A DNA stretch of 64,000 bases. Source: Marinomonas phaeophyticola (GTDB lineage: Bacteria; Pseudomonadota; Gammaproteobacteria; Pseudomonadales; Marinomonadaceae). The position numbers and the translations under genes were made by a program. The stretch is from assembly GCF_026966905.1 (NCBI RefSeq), contig NZ_JAPUBN010000020.1:186001-250000 (forward strand), read 5' to 3'. Of the stretch, positions 1 through 8,710 are shown piece after piece (position 1 is the first letter of the stretch; the number at the start of each line of letters is the position of its first letter). The notes below the pieces were generated by a model. That model was not told where the DNA came from. It did no database searches and saw only the letters and a list, made by a program, of their open reading frames with translations.

Positions 1-2
1 CT

Positions 3-1472
3 GAATACTTATCAAATACGTATTTGTGGCGCATTGTTCGATTTTCTCTGTGGCAGGCATTTTTAAGCAGTATTATCAGTATTGGTTTTGCTGTGCCTAT
101 TGCATCCGCATTAATGCATCGGCAATTTTTCGGTCGAGATGCGCTTTTTCAATTATTTGCGGTTTCCATGGTGGTGCCTAGTATCGTTGCCATCTTGGGG
201 ATTGTGGTGGTCTATGGCCGAGCCGGTTGGATAAGTCGCTGGACCGGTATTGATGTTCCTTTGTATGGGCTTTTAGGCATACTGCTTGCCCACATATTCT
301 TTAACCTTCCTCTGGCTGTACGTTTATTGGTGCAAGCGTATTCGTTAATTCCTCAAGGGCAATGGCGCTTAGCCTATCAATTAGGCTTCTCTCGCTGGTA
401 TGCCTTTAAATACATAGAGTGGCATTATGTACGCAAAGCGCTTCCAGGGGCGTTCGTATTGATCTTTATGTTGTGTTTTTCAAGTTTTGCTGTCGTTTTG
501 AGTTTGGGGGGAGGGCCTAGGTCAAGTACTTTAGAGGTGGCTATATATCAAGCTCTCCGCTTTGAGTTTGATGTCTCGAAGGCGAGTGTGTTGTCTCTAT
601 TGCAAGTGGTTATATGCAGTCTTGTTGCGGTTCTAGTTTATCGATTTTCTTTACCCGTTAAGCAAGATGGCAGTGTCCTTAAGCTAACGGTTTATGACTT
701 AAAAGATACTGTTTGGAATAAGGTGATTGATTTCGTTGTTATTGTATTGGCATTATTGCTTATTTTACCGCCTTTTCTCGCTATATTAGAGCCCGTGTTG
801 AGTGTGGTTTTCTGGCAGACATTGAAAGATCTCAAGATGTGGATGGCGGTTTGGGTTTCATTGAAAATAGCGCTTCCGGCTGCGATATTAAGTTTAATAC
901 TGGGGCTTGGATTCGTTTTTGTTGCTCGTTATGCGCGACTAAAGCCGTCATTAAACTGGTTGGCAAGCATGGTAGAGCATTTGGGCAGTAGTATTTTAAT
1001 GGTTCCAGGGTTGGTGATTGCTACCGGATTGTTTTTGATTTTTCGACAGCTTGGATGGGGATTTGAGCATGGCTATTGGATAGTTGTCTGGGTTAATAGC
1101 ATGATGGCATTGCCTTTTGTATTGAGAGCCTTAACTCCTATATTTTATCAACAAGAAAAGCGTTATCAGTTACTTTATTCAAGTTTGGGTATATGGGGTG
1201 TTTCTCGTTTTAAGCTTGAATGGCCTCTGGTTAGAGGGAGTGTGGCGCAGGCCTTTGGTTATGCCACATTACTTTGTTTGGGGGATATGGGGGTGATTGC
1301 CTTATTTGGTTCTTCTGGGCTCTTATCTTTACCCTTGTATCTATTTCAATTGATTGGATCATATCGATTGGAGCAAGGTGCCAGTGTTGCTGTTGTATTA
1401 ATGGCTTTGTGTGTCGCCTTGTTTATATTATCGACCCGACTTATTGGGGGGAAGCAGAGTGTTAAAAATTGA
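3..1472 (+). CDS. thiP: Thiamine ABC transporter permease ThiP (5' end outside window)
   Basis: Inner-membrane permease of the thiamine/TPP importer ThiBPQ. The reading frame is open from base 3 at the window edge, so the N-terminus is cut off; 489 residues are visible of a family usually near 530. There are many hydrophobic segments in two repeated halves, as expected for a fused binding-protein-dependent permease, and each half has an EAA-like loop (for example the stretch around QLGFSRWYAFKYIEW and around SLGIWGVSRFKLEW). The next gene starts inside its 3' end and is a transport ATPase, which fits a thiBPQ operon. The sugar/iron permeases of the same superfamily are the main alternative, but the fused two-half architecture and the partner ATPase favour ThiP. 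Confidence 0.85.
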   Translation, partial: EYLSNTYLWRIVRFSLWQAFLSSIISIGFAVPIASALMHRQFFGRDALFQLFAVSMVVPSIVAILGIVVVYGRAGWISRWTGIDVPLYGLLGILLAHIFFNLPLAVRLLVQAYSLIPQGQWRLAYQLGFSRWYAFKYIEWHYVRKALPGAFVLIFMLCFSSFAVVLSLGGGPRSSTLEVAIYQALRFEFDVSKASVLSLLQVVICSLVAVLVYRFSLPVKQDGSVLKLTVYDLKDTVWNKVIDFVVIVLALLLILPPFLAILEPVLSVVFWQTLKDLKMWMAVWVSLKIALPAAILSLILGLGFVFVARYARLKPSLNWLASMVEHLGSSILMVPGLVIATGLFLIFRQLGWGFEHGYWIVVWVNSMMALPFVLRALTPIFYQQEKRYQLLYSSLGIWGVSRFKLEWPLVRGSVAQAFGYATLLCLGDMGVIALFGSSGLLSLPLYLFQLIGSYRLEQGASVAVVLMALCVALFILSTRLIGGKQSVKN

Positions 1473-2150
1473 TCTGTCTTACAGTTGGGGAGTATTTTCT
1501 GCACATTATTCAGTGAATATAGTCACTGGGCTAACGACCTTGTTAGGAGGCAGTGGAGAAGGGAAGAGTACTTTATTGCAGCTGATTGGAGGCTTTCTTG
1601 AAGGGGAAGGGGGGCTGTCATTTGATGGCGACAACCTTCAAAAAAAGCGCCTTATGAGCGGCCGATCACGACTCTTTTTCAAAGTGATAACCTGTTTCCT
1701 CAATTAACCGTGTGGCAAAATATTGCGATTGGTTTGCGCCCAAATGGTAAGCTATCGTCTATTGAGCGGCAATCGGTTGAGTGGGCGTTGAAGAAAACTC
1801 AGTTAGAAGATCAGCGGGATAAATACCCAGAAATGTTATCTGGTGGACAGGCTCAAAGGGTTGCTTTAGCGAGGGCAATTGTCAGGAAAAAGCCCATACT
1901 TTTACTGGATGAACCTTTTAGCGCTCTTGATCCAAGTTTACGGGAGGATATGTTGTTATTAGTGGCCGATTTAACACGTGATCTTGGGTTAATCACATTG
2001 CTAATTTCACATCATCCCCATGAAGCAAAATTAGCGGGTGGTAATATTATTTTGATTGAGGCGGGTCGCGTACTTGAGCAAGGTTCAGCGATGGCATTGG
2101 ATAACCCAAGAGAAAACTCGGCGTTAGCACGGTACTTGGGTAAATCTTAA
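1459..2150 (+). CDS. thiQ: Thiamine ABC transporter ATP-binding protein ThiQ (frameshifted)
   Basis: ATPase that powers thiamine import with ThiP. I choose the GTG at 1459, overlapping thiP by 14 bases and preceded by a G-rich ribosome site. The Walker A motif (GGSGEGKST) is near residues 29-37. The first frame then ends at 1707, while the frame shifted by -1 continues with the Q-loop region (LFQSDNLFPQ), the ABC signature LSGGQ, and the Walker B box ILLLDEPFSALD. Adding one A to the A7 run at 1640-1646 gives a single 230-residue protein, normal for ThiQ. The run lies in the codons CAA AAA AAG, so it also matches the A_AAA_AAG slippery heptamer used for programmed -1 frameshifting; sequencing error is still the simpler explanation. 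Confidence 0.82.
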
Positions 2151-2237
2151 TCATTGATAATGATGTCCTCTTAAATACTATTTAAAAACGGATTTGTATA
2201 TGAATATCATCATTTTATTTAGTGCTTGTTATCAATA

Positions 2238-3092
2238 ATGGAATTGGCGCTAATCAAAAAAGGGATTTATGCCACGATCGCTTATGCCCTAATTATGTCA
2301 GTTACGGCATTGGCTGCAAAAATTGTACAACAAGATGTAGCCGTTGCGACTTTGGTTTTTTGGCAAAGTATTCTCTGCTTAGCTATCTTACTGCCTCAGC
2401 AGACAGGTCATTGGAAATGGCATCCCAGGTCGGTTTGGAAAGTTCATTTTTTGCGCAGTATTGGTGGCTTTTCTGGTTTTATTTTCTATTATTATGCCCT
2501 TAACCATATTCCTTTAGTCGAAGCTTCTTTGCTAAGAACCTGTGCCCCTTTATGTGTACCCTTTGTGGTTTTGTTGATGCATAAAACAAGGATTCCTCTG
2601 AGACGTTGGTTTCCTTTAATGATTGGTTTTACAGGGGTCGTGCTTATTATTCAACCCACTCCATCTAGTATTAACCATTGGCATTTTGTGGGGCTTTTAT
2701 CGGCAGTTGGGTTAGCTTTTTCTATGGTGGCTACTCGGGCGTTGTCAAAATCTGTTCGAAGCCAAGAAACGATTGCCATTTATTTTGCTGTATCGGCATT
2801 GTTATCTTGGTTAATGGTGTTGCTACAGGGGAATAGCCTATATGTTCCTCTGCCGCTTTTTGGTTGGGTAGGTGTGGTTGCGATGACGCTGTACGTAGGG
2901 ATGTTTTTGTACACTAAAGCTTATACATATGCCCCTGCTAGTATTGTTTCACCAGTAAGTTATATTGGCGTTGTTTTTAGTGGTATTTGGGGGTGGTTAC
3001 TATGGGGACATATTCCTAATAGCATTGCTTTTATGGGAATGCTCTGCATTTTTATTAGCATATTGTTTAGCGCTCGTTTATCTAGAGGGTAG
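2238..3092 (+). CDS. EamA/DMT-family membrane transporter
   Basis: A 284-residue integral membrane protein with about ten hydrophobic segments arranged as two similar halves, the drug/metabolite transporter (EamA, RhaT-like) plan. Typical features include an early VFWQ segment, a positively charged loop after the third segment (HKTRIPLRRW), and a second half ending with an IFISILFSARL helix. The ATG at 2238 begins directly at the start of the first half; no strong ribosome site is visible. Substrate cannot be read from sequence; family members export amino acids, purines or other small metabolites. It follows thiQ by 87 bases and may or may not be co-transcribed. Confidence 0.8.
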   Translation: MELALIKKGIYATIAYALIMSVTALAAKIVQQDVAVATLVFWQSILCLAILLPQQTGHWKWHPRSVWKVHFLRSIGGFSGFIFYYYALNHIPLVEASLLRTCAPLCVPFVVLLMHKTRIPLRRWFPLMIGFTGVVLIIQPTPSSINHWHFVGLLSAVGLAFSMVATRALSKSVRSQETIAIYFAVSALLSWLMVLLQGNSLYVPLPLFGWVGVVAMTLYVGMFLYTKAYTYAPASIVSPVSYIGVVFSGIWGWLLWGHIPNSIAFMGMLCIFISILFSARLSRG

Positions 3093-3139
3093 CTTCTGAT
3101 GAATAGTGTATGTTGTTATCTAGCTTGATTTTTAGATAT

Positions 3140-4030
3140 TCATGTTTTTTGCCTTAACTTGTTTAATATAGTGGCAATAAATATACCGCCGAAAATTAGC
3201 ACGATACCAATAATATGGAAGTTGTAGAGACTTTCATTAAGAAAAACCAATGATAGAAAAATACTGAATACAGGCATTAAATGAATAAAATGACCTGCGG
3301 TTGACGCGCCTAATTTTTGAATGCCTGTATTCCAACAAAGGAAGGCACCAATGGAGGCAAAAACTGACATATATAAAATGGTCCCCCAGTCTGTGCTTCT
3401 GATGTCGTGTATGTTTTGATCACCAAATGCTAGTAAAATGGGCAGTTGAATGAGAGTGCCGATAATGGCTGTACTGGCAAAGAAAGCAAGCATAGAAAGT
3501 CCTTTTGGCTTCTTTACTATAAGCACAGAATAAACGGCCCAGCAAAGTGCGGCGACAATAATCCATAAGTCACCAGTAGATACCGTGAGCTTCATTAACG
3601 TATCCATACTACCTTGGCTGACGATATTGATTACACCAAGGGTCGAGATAAGAATACCCGTATTCTGTAACCAAGAGGTTCTTTGTCCAAGTAATACTCT
3701 TGCGGCAATCAATATAATGACAGGCATAACTGAGTTTAAAAGAACCGCATTGGTAACACTGGTTGTGGTCAGTCCTATATACAAAAATAAATTGTAGTTA
3801 CAGACGCCAAACCAAGCTAGAAAAGTCAGCATTTTCCAGTTCTGAAAAACGATTTTGTATTCTTTTATTAATGGCTTATAGGCAAATGGTAGAATGAGTA
3901 GGCAGGCAATAGACCAACGTGCGAATGACAAAAAGAAAGGGTCCAGTCCTGAACTCAGAGTTATCCTTCCTAAAACGTAGTTGCCTGACCAAAAAAGAAC
4001 GGGTAACAGTAAGTAAATAAACGCAGGCAT
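3140..4030 (-). CDS. EamA/DMT-family membrane transporter
   Basis: A 296-residue protein with about ten transmembrane segments and the two-half EamA organisation (first half begins with LLLPVLFWSGNYV, second with DLWIIVAALCWAVYSVL). The ATG at 4030 is chosen because an AAGGAAG ribosome site sits a few bases upstream; an in-frame TTG at 4075 would overlap the preceding gene. It is the second gene of a two-gene leftward unit of related transporters, its ATG lying about 20 bases after the upstream stop. The substrate is unknown. It converges with the + strand transporter ending at 3092 with no clear terminator between them. Confidence 0.8.
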   Translation of the reverse strand: MPAFIYLLLPVLFWSGNYVLGRITLSSGLDPFFLSFARWSIACLLILPFAYKPLIKEYKIVFQNWKMLTFLAWFGVCNYNLFLYIGLTTTSVTNAVLLNSVMPVIILIAARVLLGQRTSWLQNTGILISTLGVINIVSQGSMDTLMKLTVSTGDLWIIVAALCWAVYSVLIVKKPKGLSMLAFFASTAIIGTLIQLPILLAFGDQNIHDIRSTDWGTILYMSVFASIGAFLCWNTGIQKLGASTAGHFIHLMPVFSIFLSLVFLNESLYNFHIIGIVLIFGGIFIATILNKLRQKT

Positions 4031-4049
4031 GATCTTCCTTATTCTGGGG

Positions 4050-4940
4050 CTAGTTTTCTTTTCTTGCTTTTGCAATATTTTGAACGGTTAAGCCAATTAG
4101 TATGCAGGCTAGGCCAATAAGAGTCGAGATTTTTACGGCCTCATCTGTGAATTGTGACAACCAAAAAATAGATAAGATGGGTGCAAGGAAGATTAAATTC
4201 GCCACCTTGGTTGCTTTTGATGTGAGTTTTAATGCGTTGTTCCATAGAACAAAAGTCAAGCCCATCTCAAAAAAACCAATGTAGATTGCACTTAAAACAC
4301 CTTTGTCACTCCATTGGATATTGTCTTCTGTTAACCACCAATAGATGAGAATAAGAGGAAGGGCGAAAGCGAAGTTCAGCGTCAGTCCGATTAAGCTTGG
4401 TCGTTGATCTTTCGTATTCAATAACCAGTAGCTAGCCCAAATTATTGTGCTTACTAAGGCTAGTATAACGCCATAGAAATTACTGAATTCAAGTGATAAG
4501 GGGCTTCCATTCGTGGCGATAACTAAGACACCAAAATAACAGCATGCAGCCGCAATAAGGTCAAAAAAAACAAGTTTTTGCTTTAATATTGGAACGGCCA
4601 TAAAGCTCAGCATAATGGCCCAAGTGTAGTTGATTGCTTGGGCTTCTTGAGCAGGCAATAAATTGTAGGCTTCCAGTAATACGAGATAGTAAATGAAAGG
4701 GTTTATTGCGCCAAAAAATAATGATGACTTCCAAGATTCGATGAAATGAAAAACTAATTCTGACCATTGTTTTTTGTAGATAATTAAAGTAATTAAAAAC
4801 AAGAGTGAGGTAAAAGAGGCGACTAATAATAATTGAGCTGGGCTTTGTTGAGAAAGAGAGAGGCTAAACGCGGTCGCTACCGTTGACCAGAGAAAAACAG
4901 CCATGAAACCTAGAATCATCGCCTTTACTTGGTTGGTCAT
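4050..4940 (-). CDS. EamA/DMT-family membrane transporter, YddG-like
   Basis: A 296-residue ten-segment DMT-family protein. The first helix (GFMAVFLWSTVATAFSLSL) and the repeated second half (FYGVILALVSTIIWASYWLL) resemble the aromatic-amino-acid exporter branch, but that assignment is weak. It is the first gene of the leftward transporter pair; the spacing to the next gene is short, so they are likely one operon. Its start codon lies about 130 bases from rpsF, which is transcribed the other way, so the shared intergenic region must hold both promoters. Confidence 0.78.
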   Translation of the reverse strand: MTNQVKAMILGFMAVFLWSTVATAFSLSLSQQSPAQLLLVASFTSLLFLITLIIYKKQWSELVFHFIESWKSSLFFGAINPFIYYLVLLEAYNLLPAQEAQAINYTWAIMLSFMAVPILKQKLVFFDLIAAACCYFGVLVIATNGSPLSLEFSNFYGVILALVSTIIWASYWLLNTKDQRPSLIGLTLNFAFALPLILIYWWLTEDNIQWSDKGVLSAIYIGFFEMGLTFVLWNNALKLTSKATKVANLIFLAPILSIFWLSQFTDEAVKISTLIGLACILIGLTVQNIAKARKEN

Positions 4941-4958
4941 ATTTTTTTACTTCCTTGG

Positions 4959-4987
4959 TTTCATTATTTTCAGGGGTGTTATATAAT
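4959..4987 (+). promoter_or_regulatory. Candidate sigma-70 promoter of the rpsF operon
   Basis: A perfect TATAAT lies at 4982-4987, with a weak -35-like TTTCAT at 4959-4964 at 17-base spacing. It points toward rpsF and would give a leader of about 80 bases. The -10 box is good and the -35 box poor, so this is a prediction from consensus only. Confidence 0.4.
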
Positions 4988-5014
4988 ACCGCACCCCGTA
5001 AATCAATACTCCTT

Positions 5015-5050
5015 GTCTCACAGCTTATCTAACGGGGGAAGCGTGGAGAC
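5015..5050 (+). promoter_or_regulatory. Leader hairpin of rpsF, possible S6:S18 autoregulatory site
   Basis: In the rpsF leader GTCTC (5015-5019) can pair with GAGAC (5046-5050) and GCTT (5023-5026) with AAGC (5039-5042). The two helices are separated by a 3x3 internal loop and capped by a G-rich 12-base loop. Many bacteria control rpsF-rpsR through an S6:S18-binding hairpin in this position. The pairing is seen in the sequence; the regulatory role is inferred, and the conserved CCG element of the known motif is not clearly present. Confidence 0.35.
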
Positions 5051-5072
5051 TAAGAACCCATAAGGAGCTTCA

Positions 5073-5486
5073 ATGCGTCATTATGAAATCGTATTTCTGG
5101 TTCATCCAGATCAAAGTGAACAAGTACCAGCAATGGTCGAGCGTTACACTAACTTGATTACTGAAGATGGTGGTCAAGTTCACCGTCTAGAAGACTGGGG
5201 TCGCCGTCAATTAGCTTACCCAATCAACAAAATTCACAAAGCACACTACGTTCTTATGAATGTTGAGTGTTCTGAAGGTGTTTTGTCTGAACTAAACGAC
5301 ACATTCCGTTACAACGATGCAATTATCCGTAATTTGGTAATTCGTCGCAAAGCGGCTGTGACAGAAGTTTCTCCAATTAAAGCATCTGAAGGTCGTGATG
5401 ACCGTCGCCCAGCTCCTCAGCGTGAAGAGCGTGCTTTAGAAAATTCCGTTGAAGAAGATACTTCTTCTGACGATTCTGCTGAATAA
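5073..5486 (+). CDS. rpsF: 30S ribosomal protein S6
   Basis: Small-subunit ribosomal protein that pairs with S18 on the 16S rRNA platform. The opening [18 protein letters not shown] and the internal [12 protein letters not shown] segment are hallmarks of bS6. The protein has 137 residues with an acidic, disordered C-terminal tail ([15 protein letters not shown]), typical of gammaproteobacterial S6, whose tail can be extended with glutamates by RimK. The start is fixed by a TAAGGAG ribosome site 6-7 bases upstream. It heads the conserved order rpsF-rpsR-membrane protein-rplI. Confidence 0.98.
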   Translation: MRHYEIVFLVHPDQSEQVPAMVERYTNLITEDGGQVHRLEDWGRRQLAYPINKIHKAHYVLMNVECSEGVLSELNDTFRYNDAIIRNLVIRRKAAVTEVSPIKASEGRDDRRPAPQREERALENSVEEDTSSDDSAE

Positions 5487-5508
5487 TTAATTGGATTAGG
5501 AGATACTC

Positions 5509-5739
5509 ATGGCTCGTTTTTTCCGTCGTCGTAAGTTCTGCCGTTTTACAGCAGAAGGTACAATTGAGATCGATTATAAAGATCTTGAGACACTTAAAGG
5601 TTATGTAACTGAAACTGGTAAAATCGTACCTAGCCGTATTACTGGCACAAAGGCACGTTACCAGCGTCAATTAGCGACTGCTATTAAGCGTGCTCGCTAT
5701 ATTGCTCTTTTGCCATACACTGACAGTCACTTTAATTAA
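5509..5739 (+). CDS. rpsR: 30S ribosomal protein S18
   Basis: A 76-residue basic protein with the bS18 signature [10 protein letters not shown] at the N-terminus, the [19 protein letters not shown] core and the [19 protein letters not shown]-terminal part. It binds 16S rRNA as a partner of S6. It begins 22 bases after rpsF with a TAGGAG ribosome site, so translation of the two proteins is closely linked. Its length is normal and the codon use is that of a highly expressed gene. Confidence 0.98.
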   Translation: MARFFRRRKFCRFTAEGTIEIDYKDLETLKGYVTETGKIVPSRITGTKARYQRQLATAIKRARYIALLPYTDSHFN

Positions 5740-5759
5740 TAAGTGATTCGAGGTACCGC

Positions 5760-6619
5760 ATGAGTACGCTAGCAAACTGGGTAATGAAAAAACGTATGCA
5801 TGCCATTATTGGTGTGGCAGCGTTTAGTGTCATCCCTCTTATGTTTTGGTTAGCGGCAGCCATTTTAGGTTTGGTGGTGCTTCGAAAAGGTATTGCAGAG
5901 GCAATTCCTGTACTGGCATGGGGTGGACTGTCTCCATTGATGTTGTGGCTTTACCAAGGTGATGCAACTTCATTAATCGTATTGGTCCAAGTCCTTGTGT
6001 TAGGGTATTTGTTACGTACAAAAATGTCTTGGTCATTGGTTTTAACCGTGGCTAGTTGCATAGCTTTGTTAGGGGTGTTCCTTCTACCGATTCTAATGCC
6101 CAGTATGCTGAATTTGATGATTGAAATGATTCAGCTGTTTTTATCTGAGCAAACGGTAAAGGTGCCTGATGAAAGTTTGATCTTTAATCAGGTTGTTGTG
6201 GCGCTCTCAAGTGTTCAGGTTTTTGTAGCTGTAGCGGCACTTTTTTAGCGAGAAAGTGGCAGTCTACATTATATAATCCTGGTGGCTTACGTGATGAATT
6301 TCATCAACTTCGATTACCCTTGGTATCGGTGTTGTTGTTGGGTGGGATGGTTTTGTTAGGTGAAAGCCTAGGAGATGAATTCCATGTTTTGACCCAAGTG
6401 TCTATACCTGTTTTTGTTTTGGCGGGAATAGCGCTAGTACACGGAGTGTTAGCAAAAAAAAGAATTGGGATAGTTGGATTGGTTATATTTTATCTTGTAG
6501 GTTTCTTTGTTTTGAATGTTTATTTTACGATGGTGTTAACAGCATTAGCTGTAGCCGATGCGTTTATAAATTTTCGAGGCAGAATACAGGAAAAGCCATC
6601 TGATTTAAGTGATAGCTAA
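5760..6619 (+). CDS. DUF2232-like multi-pass membrane protein (frameshifted)
   Basis: A hydrophobic protein of unknown function, commonly found between rpsR and rplI in gammaproteobacteria and assigned to the YybS/DUF2232 type. The first frame stops at 6246-6248 directly after a T6 run (6241-6246). One extra T joins it to the frame ending at 6619 through a sensible bridge (LARKWQSTLYNPGG, then EFHQLRLP), giving 286 residues with about eight membrane segments. The tryptophan- and NPGG-containing loop, followed by more membrane helices, is the best conserved part. Its place in the ribosomal operon suggests co-expression with translation genes, but no function should be assumed. Confidence 0.72.
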
Positions 6620-6641
6620 TTATTAATTAGAGGTGATCGAG

Positions 6642-7085
6642 ATGGAAGTTATTCTACTCGACAAAGTAAACAAGTTAGGCGGTATCGGTGACGTTGTTAC
6701 TGTAAAACCAGGCTTCGCTCGTAACTTTTTGGTTCCAAACAAAAAAGCTGTAATGGCTACAAAAGCTAACTTATCTACTTTTGAAGAGCGTCGTGCTGAG
6801 CTAGAAGCTCAAGCAGCTGTTCGTAAAGAGGCTGCTGTTGCTCGTGGTGAGCAATTAGCTGGTAAGACTTTCACTATCGAAGCAAATGCTGGTGATGAAG
6901 GTAAGTTATTCGGTTCAATCGGTGCACGTGATATCGCTGAACTGATTTCTACTGAAGTTGAAGTGACTAAAGCTGAAGTGCGTCTTCCAGAAGGTGTGAT
7001 TCGTCATACAGGTTCTTTTGAGATCGATGTTCAAGTTCACTCTGAAGTAGTTGTTACTGTTACATTAGAAGTAAAAGCTGGCTAA
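6642..7085 (+). CDS. rplI: 50S ribosomal protein L9
   Basis: Large-subunit protein L9, 147 residues, close to the usual 148-150. The N-terminal domain starts [19 protein letters not shown] and contains the rRNA-binding [12 protein letters not shown] loop. A long charged helix (residues about 45-75) leads to the C-terminal domain with [14 protein letters not shown]. The ATG at 6642 is chosen because bL9 always starts with this M-x-V-I-L-L pattern and an AGAGGTGAT ribosome site is well placed; a GTG three codons earlier is less likely. It closes the rpsF operon and is followed by a strong terminator. Confidence 0.98.
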   Translation: MEVILLDKVNKLGGIGDVVTVKPGFARNFLVPNKKAVMATKANLSTFEERRAELEAQAAVRKEAAVARGEQLAGKTFTIEANAGDEGKLFGSIGARDIAELISTEVEVTKAEVRLPEGVIRHTGSFEIDVQVHSEVVVTVTLEVKAG

Positions 7086-7110
7086 TCAATGTAATCATTG
7101 ATGGTTAGAT

Positions 7111-7151
7111 AAAAAGGGCGCTTGATGTATTACATCAGGTGCCCTTTTTTT
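7111..7151 (+). terminator. Rho-independent terminator after rplI
   Basis: An imperfect inverted repeat (AAAAAGGGCG and CTTGATGT pairing with ACATCAG and GTGCCC) around a short loop, followed by seven T. It lies 25 bases after the rplI stop and ends the ribosomal operon before dnaB. Confidence 0.88.
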
Positions 7152-7208
7152 GGCGCGTGATACCCTTCGTTTTATATTTTCACACAGATACAGCCTTGGA
7201 TAAATATT

Positions 7209-8585
7209 GTGGATAGACAAGAACAAGCTCCTGCACCTTTAAAGTTACCTCCTTACTCAATTGAAGCGGAACGATCCGTTGTTGGTGGGTTGATGCTCGA
7301 CCCTCAGGCATGGGATAAAGTCTCTGAAGTGGTTGTTTCTGACGATTTTTATCGACCTGAACATAAGCAGATTTTTTCAGTGATTGCTCGTTTAGTGGAT
7401 GATTCAGAACCTGTAGACATGGTAACCATTGGCGAACGTTTAGATAAACGGGGTGAGTTGGATGCCATTGGTGGGGTTGCTTATCTAATGGAGATGGTTG
7501 AATCCACTCCAAGTGCGGCCAATATTGCCGCTTATGCAGAAATTGTACGTGAGCGTTCAGTTTTAAGGGCGTTAATTTCTACAACAACAGACATTACGAC
7601 TCGTGCCTTTAACCCTGAAGGGATGACGGCAGCCGAAGTATTGGATGAAGCTGAGCGGAAGATATTTCAGATAGCAGAAGGGGGAAGTAAGAAAGGTGGG
7701 CCAAGAATTGTTTCTGAAATATTGAATGTCACTGTGGATAAGATCGATGAACTTTACCATCAAGAGGGCTCAATCACAGGATTAAGTACAGGGTTTACAG
7801 ATTTAGATGCAATGACTTCTGGGTTACAAAAGTCAGATTTGATTATTGTTGCTGGTCGTCCGTCTATGGGGAAAACAACATTTGCAATGAATTTAGTTGA
7901 AAATGCAACCATGATTACGGATTTGCCAGTTGTGGTTTTTAGTCTAGAGATGCCTTCAGAGCAGTTAATGATGCGTATGCTGTCGTCACTCGGTAAAATA
8001 GATCAAACAAGAATGCGTTCGGGTCAGTTACAGCAAGAGGATTGGGACAAGCTTATGTCTGCGGTCAAAATGCTGAAAGATAGAAAGCTTTTTATTGATG
8101 ATACGGCAGGTATTAGTCCAACAGAGATGCGCTCAAGGATTAGGCGAATTGCCCGAGACAATGGTGGTGTCGCACTGATAATGATAGATTATCTTCAGCT
8201 AATGCAGATCCCTGGCTTTTCTGAGGGGCGTACAAATGAAATCTCTGAGATTTCACGCTCTCTTAAGGCTATTGCCAAAGAGATGGAGTGCCCGGTGATT
8301 GCTTTATCTCAGTTAAATCGAAGCCTAGAAAACAGGCCCAATAAACGTCCTGTAAATTCGGATTTGCGTGAGTCAGGGGCGATAGAACAGGATGCCGATA
8401 TTATTTCTTTTGTTTATCGTGATGAAGTGTATAACGAAGATACTCCGTATAAAGGGATTGCGGAGATTATCATTGGTAAGCAACGAAATGGGCCAATCGG
8501 GACGTGTCGTTTGTCTTTTGTGGGTAAATATACTCGTTTTGAAGATCTAGCTCCTGATGCTTATAGGGATTTTCAGGACGAATAA
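7209..8585 (+). CDS. dnaB: Replicative DNA helicase DnaB
   Basis: Hexameric 5'-3' helicase that unwinds DNA at the replication fork and binds primase DnaG. It has 458 residues, normal for the family. The N-terminal domain begins with the LKLPPYSIEAERSVVGGLM signature. The RecA-like domain carries Walker A (GRPSMGKT, near residue 217), Walker B (LIMIDYLQLM), and the LSQLNRSLE and RESGAIEQDAD motifs late in the domain. Start: GTG at 7209. It lies downstream of the rplI terminator, the usual gammaproteobacterial order. Confidence 0.97.
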   Translation: MDRQEQAPAPLKLPPYSIEAERSVVGGLMLDPQAWDKVSEVVVSDDFYRPEHKQIFSVIARLVDDSEPVDMVTIGERLDKRGELDAIGGVAYLMEMVESTPSAANIAAYAEIVRERSVLRALISTTTDITTRAFNPEGMTAAEVLDEAERKIFQIAEGGSKKGGPRIVSEILNVTVDKIDELYHQEGSITGLSTGFTDLDAMTSGLQKSDLIIVAGRPSMGKTTFAMNLVENATMITDLPVVVFSLEMPSEQLMMRMLSSLGKIDQTRMRSGQLQQEDWDKLMSAVKMLKDRKLFIDDTAGISPTEMRSRIRRIARDNGGVALIMIDYLQLMQIPGFSEGRTNEISEISRSLKAIAKEMECPVIALSQLNRSLENRPNKRPVNSDLRESGAIEQDADIISFVYRDEVYNEDTPYKGIAEIIIGKQRNGPIGTCRLSFVGKYTRFEDLAPDAYRDFQDE

Positions 8586-8710
8586 ACGCAAGTTGTGAGT
8601 TTGGTCAGTGTTTATTATGTTGGCTATTGTATAGAAATGTAAGATTTTGTACTGTATCTGTATGGAAAGTTCGAGATTGTGGTTTGGTTTTTAAAATTTA
8701 GATTGAGAGA

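Noticed and set aside
2150..2164. Short inverted repeat ATCATT-GAT-AATGAT after thiQ, also partly like a Fur box
   Set aside because: Only 6 base pairs and no T run, so not a terminator. It matches only part of the 19-base Fur consensus and the nearby genes have no iron link.
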